Source: JAHBNG01 sp039028975
GTDB taxonomy: Bacteria; Chloroflexota; Anaerolineae; Caldilineales; Caldilineaceae
DNA length: 36,273 nucleotides
Direction of reading: 5' to 3'
NCBI GenBank assembly: GCA_039028975.1
Contig: JBCCHB010000161.1
Coordinates: 1-36,273, forward strand
Of this stretch, positions 33,048-36,273 are shown one piece after another. The position numbers and the translations under genes were made by a program. The notes below the pieces were generated by a model. The model made no database searches and was not told the DNA's origin. It saw only the letters and a program-made list of their open reading frames with translations. Positions within the stretch are counted from its first letter, which is position 1. Each line of letters begins with the position of its first letter.

Positions 33048-36000
33048 CTACTGCATAAATGGAATGTAAACTCTGAGCATCCCATCATCAGGCTCAGGCT
33101 CTTGATCTAGCGAATCTGGTGTGGCTCGCTCAACGGGTGTGCTATCACTTGACGAACTCCGGCCCGTCGGCTCTTCACTATCGCTGTCAATCGTCGCGGT
33201 GTTATTAATTTGGCTTGAACCTGTTGGCAATTCGCTCGGAATAACATCAACCGCAAAGATAATCGGGGCACCAGCTTGACCATCAGCTAGCGTTCCTACG
33301 GTGAAGGTACATACCGTTCCTGCCACCGAATTGTCAGGGCAATCCCAAGCATCATCACTAAGCGCTGCATTGAACGTTGTGCTAAAGGGAACGGTCTCAA
33401 TAATACGTACATTGTTGGCTTCCAAATCGCCAGCATTGGTATAGGTAAGGCTGTAGACAATGGTCCCGCTTCCTACGGCATTGTTATTATTGAATTGCAG
33501 CTCAGTAGAGTTATCCGTCTTTGTTAAAAGCAAATTGGGCAGCAACTGGAAGATGCCTGCATCCAGACTCAGATTTTGACCAGAAGGAACTTCAACGCCT
33601 GGGGTGCTATTTGTATCTGGATTCACATCGCTATCCGTCTCATCATTATCACCTGCATCGACTGGGCTAATGCGATAGTTCTCTGGTAGCGTAAATCGGA
33701 CTGAATAGGTATCGGCTGGCAAATCAGTAAACAGATACGCACCATTTTCATCAGTTGTCGTCTGACCTACTTCGGTCCCAGCACCATTCAACAACGTAAC
33801 GCCAATGCCCGCAATACCCGTTTCACCTGCATCCTGGATGCCATCCTTGTCGGAATCTAGCCAGACATAGTTGCCAACGGAGACTGTTGCTGTACCCCGA
33901 ACTGTTGCATCATCCTGATCATCTTCTCCTGGTACATTGTTGTTTGGCGTCGAGTCTACATCTTCCTGAACCGCAGCAGCTACCTGAGCCGTATTGGTAT
34001 AAGGCCCTTCACCCGTTACGGTAACCAGTATGCTCATGAATACTGATTGACCACCGGATAGTTCACCTATTGTCCAGATATCGGTGGCCGAATCATACGT
34101 TCCTTGGGAAGCACTAGCTTCGCTAAAGGTCAAACCGGTAGGTAGACTATCTTGGACGGTCACGCCTGTTGCCAGTACATCACTTTCGTTGACTACTGTT
34201 ATAGAGAAGAGGGCAGTTGTGTCAATGGAGACTTCTTCATCCGCTACAGACTTGGTTAGCGCCAGATCGATCTTCTCATAGTAACCAAAGTCTACATCGT
34301 CGCGGCTCTCTCCTGGCCCTAATTCAGCGGTCGTGCTGCCGTTGAGAGAATTATCCAGCTCATAGGTTTGAACGAGATCCATTGGCAACGTACCTGAAAT
34401 AACATTAACGGTGTAGGTGCCAGCCGGTAGGTCGCAGAATTGATAAAATCCATTTGCATCTGTTGACATGGAACCCAAGACCGCTCCATCCGCACCTTCC
34501 AAGGTTACATTTACAGAACCAATGCCATTCTCACCCGCATCCAAGACACCATCGGCATTCTGATCAAACCAAACCGTGTCGCCAATACAGCCAACCGGGT
34601 TGTAGCCGAAGTCCTGATCTAGATTATCTTCATCCTCACCCAGATTTAGGGTAGATGCGTTGTCATTGCCTCCGTCGGGATCGACCAAGGGTAGATTACA
34701 GCTATCCGGCAAAGACACTGCATCAATCGAAACTGTATAGCTGCCAGCCGGTAGCTCGCTAAAGAGGTATAGACCCTGAGCATCGGTCGTCGCAGTACGT
34801 GTCGTCCCATCTGCACCCACCAACGTAACTGAGGCACCTTCTATGCCTTCACCTGCATCAAAGGCACCGCTACCGTTGTTATCGCACCAGATGGTATCCC
34901 CAATGCTGCCAAGAAGTGGTGGCGGAGCAACATAGGCAAAGTCTTGGTCCAGGTTATTGCGTGCAGCCTCAGTGATTGTGACAGCCGAGGTGTTGTCATC
35001 GCCACCATCGGGGTCAACAGAGGGTACGTTACAGGAGTCTGGAAGGGACGTTGAATCAACTGTGACGGTATAGCCTCCGAGAGGTAACTCAGCAAAGAGG
35101 TAAGCCCCATCAGCACCAGTCGTCTGGGTATCCACCGTACCATCGGCATTGCTCAAGGTGACGGAAATGCCTGCCAGCCCCTCACCCGCTTCAAAGGTGC
35201 CATTGCCATCATCACACCAGATGGTATCGCCAATGCTGCCGAGAGGCGGTGCAACGTAAGCAAAGTCCTGATCCAGATTATTGGGAGCCGTCTCTGTGAT
35301 GGTAACGGTAGAGGTACTGTCATTGCCGCCATCGGGGTCAACAGAAGGTACGTTACAGGTCATAGGGAGGGAGGCTAGATCAACCGTGACGGTGTAGTCC
35401 CCTAATGCTAGATTTTGGAATAGATAGAAGCCGTCAGCGCCGGTTACCTGGGAGGTAATCGGGCCGGTGGCATCGCTTAAGGTAACAGAAACGCCAGTTA
35501 GTCCTTCACCTGCTTCAAAGGTGCCATTGCCATCATCACACCAGATGGTGTCGCCGATGCTGCCAAGGGTTGGGTCGGGCGCGACATAAGCAAAGTCCTG
35601 GAGTAGATTATCAGGAGCGGCTTCAGTAATGGAAGCGTTAGAGGTACTATCATTGCCGCCATCTGGGTCAACGGAAGGTACGTTACACGTTGCAGGCAGG
35701 GACGCGAGATCAACGGTAACGGTGTAGTCGCCCAAAGGCAGCTCAGTAAAGAGGTAGGCCCCATCAGCGCCAGTAGCCTGGGTATCGACCGTGCCATCGG
35801 CATTGCTCAGGGTGACCGAGACGCCAACTAAGCCTTCACCAGCATCAAAGATGCCATTGCCATCATCACACCAGACGGTGTCGCCCATGCTGCCAAGAGT
35901 TGGAGCAACGTAAGCAAAGTCCTGGTCAAGGTTGTCGGGAGCCTCCTCAGAGAGGGTCACGTCTGAGGTGTTGTCATCGCCGCCATCTGGGTCAACGGAA

Positions 36001-36272
36001 GGCACGTTACAGGTATCAGGCAGGGACGCTGAATCGACGGTAACGGTGTAGTCGCCGAGAGGCAGCTCAGTAAAGAGGTAGGCTCCATCAGCGCCAGTAG
36101 CCTGGGTATCGACCGTTCCATCCGCATTGCTCAAGGTGACGGTAACGCCTACCAGACCTTCACCCGCCTCAAAAGTGTTATCGCCATCATCACACCAGAT
36201 GGTGTCGCCGATGCTGCCAAGAACGGGTGGCGGAGCAACGTAGGCAAAGTCCTGGTCAAGGTTGTCAGGGGT
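33048..36272 (-). CDS. Large SdrD_B/DUF11 repeat surface protein (5' end outside window)
   Basis: At least 1074 codons; the frame is open to the right edge, so the N-terminus and signal are missing. It has five complete SdrD_B-like repeats (about 108-110 aa each: GSIGDTIWCDDG, DAGEGL, TVTLSNADG, GAYLFTELP, CNVPSVDPDGG) and part of a sixth at the edge, then a sixth-type domain (GCIGDTVWFDQNADG), a DUF11 domain (IDLALTKSVADEEVSIDT), another SdrD_B (NYVWLDSDKDGIQDAGETG) and a second DUF11 (LLLTKTDNS). Asp-rich DxDxDG-type loops suggest Ca binding. The five similar repeats each carry two Cys, in WCDD and (T/S)CN. The end, LRVYIPFMQ, resembles that of the secreted protein at 29349. It is probably a cell-surface or matrix protein. 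It is not cut off at the 3' end; the terminator at 32967-33003 lies just beyond. Confidence 0.88.
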   Translation of the reverse strand, partial: TPDNLDQDFAYVAPPPVLGSIGDTIWCDDGDNTFEAGEGLVGVTVTLSNADGTVDTQATGADGAYLFTELPLGDYTVTVDSASLPDTCNVPSVDPDGGDDNTSDVTLSEEAPDNLDQDFAYVAPTLGSMGDTVWCDDGNGIFDAGEGLVGVSVTLSNADGTVDTQATGADGAYLFTELPLGDYTVTVDLASLPATCNVPSVDPDGGNDSTSNASITEAAPDNLLQDFAYVAPDPTLGSIGDTIWCDDGNGTFEAGEGLTGVSVTLSDATGPITSQVTGADGFYLFQNLALGDYTVTVDLASLPMTCNVPSVDPDGGNDSTSTVTITETAPNNLDQDFAYVAPPLGSIGDTIWCDDGNGTFEAGEGLAGISVTLSNADGTVDTQTTGADGAYLFAELPLGGYTVTVDSTSLPDSCNVPSVDPDGGDDNTSAVTITEAARNNLDQDFAYVAPPPLLGSIGDTIWCDNNGSGAFDAGEGIEGASVTLVGADGTTRTATTDAQGLYLFSELPAGSYTVSIDAVSLPDSCNLPLVDPDGGNDNASTLNLGEDEDNLDQDFGYNPVGCIGDTVWFDQNADGVLDAGENGIGSVNVTLEGADGAVLGSMSTDANGFYQFCDLPAGTYTVNVISGTLPMDLVQTYELDNSLNGSTTAELGPGESRDDVDFGYYEKIDLALTKSVADEEVSIDTTALFSITVVNESDVLATGVTVQDSLPTGLTFSEASASQGTYDSATDIWTIGELSGGQSVFMSILVTVTGEGPYTNTAQVAAAVQEDVDSTPNNNVPGEDDQDDATVRGTATVSVGNYVWLDSDKDGIQDAGETGIAGIGVTLLNGAGTEVGQTTTDENGAYLFTDLPADTYSVRFTLPENYRISPVDAGDNDETDSDVNPDTNSTPGVEVPSGQNLSLDAGIFQLLPNLLLTKTDNSTELQFNNNNAVGSGTIVYSLTYTNAGDLEANNVRIIETVPFSTTFNAALSDDAWDCPDNSVAGTVCTFTVGTLADGQAGAPIIFAVDVIPSELPTGSSQINNTATIDSDSEEPTGRSSSSDSTPVERATPDSLDQEPEPDDGMLRVYIPFMQ
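34860..36272 (-). repeat. Tandem 324/330-bp DNA repeats within the surface-protein gene
   Basis: The landmark around CACACCAGATGGT recurs at about 34883, 35213, 35537, 35867 and 36191, with periods of 330, 324, 330 and 324 bp. Units are highly similar at the DNA level, encoding 108-110-aa SdrD_B repeats. Such near-identical repeats are prone to recombination, so copy number may vary between strains and assemblies. Confidence 0.85.
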
Positions 36273-36273
36273 C

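Noticed and set aside
36134..36134. A start codon (TTG) for the surface protein at this position
   Set aside because: The frame continues upstream with repeat-typical sequence to the window edge, so the gene is truncated there.

Overview
The window looks like a chromosomal segment of a member of the Chloroflexota. This is an inference, not a proof. It rests on the large BTAD/AAA/TPR regulator, the S41 and ABC-2 genes, the SdrD_B/DUF11 surface protein, the secreted proteins that end in a short '-Y(L/I)P(I/F)M-' tail, and moderate GC content. No rRNA, tRNA, CRISPR array or intact transposase was found.

Layout. 1-2850: the 3' tail of a gene ending in a clamp-binding-like QLSLF motif, three back-to-back hairpins, a small TfoX/YjbR-like protein, and an ECF sigma factor fused to an Eis-like acetyltransferase/SCP2 module. 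2853-6162 (minus strand): glutathione reductase, then a tight group read in the order HAD phosphatase, GlsB-type membrane protein, DsbA-like lipoprotein. In the DsbA-like gene an in-frame TGA replaces the first catalytic cysteine and is followed by a hairpin with bacterial SECIS geometry, so it is a candidate selenoprotein. 6476-10318: a membrane-anchored S41 peptidase and an ABC-2 exporter (ATPase plus permease), separated by hairpin-rich DNA.

10464-18501 is the most coherent regulatory unit. It holds a 1633-aa SARP-like regulator (winged helix-BTAD-degenerate cyclase-AAA-TPR-jelly roll), a divergent membrane alpha/beta-hydrolase, and a small 80-aa gene. Two nearly identical four-repeat operator arrays (TGRGAC, about 11-12 bp period) each end 10-11 bp before a TATACT -10 box. 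One array lies between regulator and hydrolase, the other in front of the 80-aa gene. The regulator probably drives both.

18562-25067: a single-gene DUF4011-helicase-Vsr-like nuclease-DUF3320 protein (defence-type architecture), an alpha/alpha-toroid protein and a decayed Rpn-type nuclease fragment. 25338-29104: a housekeeping run on the minus strand in the order coaE, small membrane protein, dnaJ, prmA, rsmE. 29349-36273: a secreted protein, an SAF-domain dehydrogenase with a PPK2 polyphosphate kinase, an 83-bp inverted-repeat element, a strong bidirectional terminator, and the 3' part of a large tandem-repeat surface protein that runs off the right edge.
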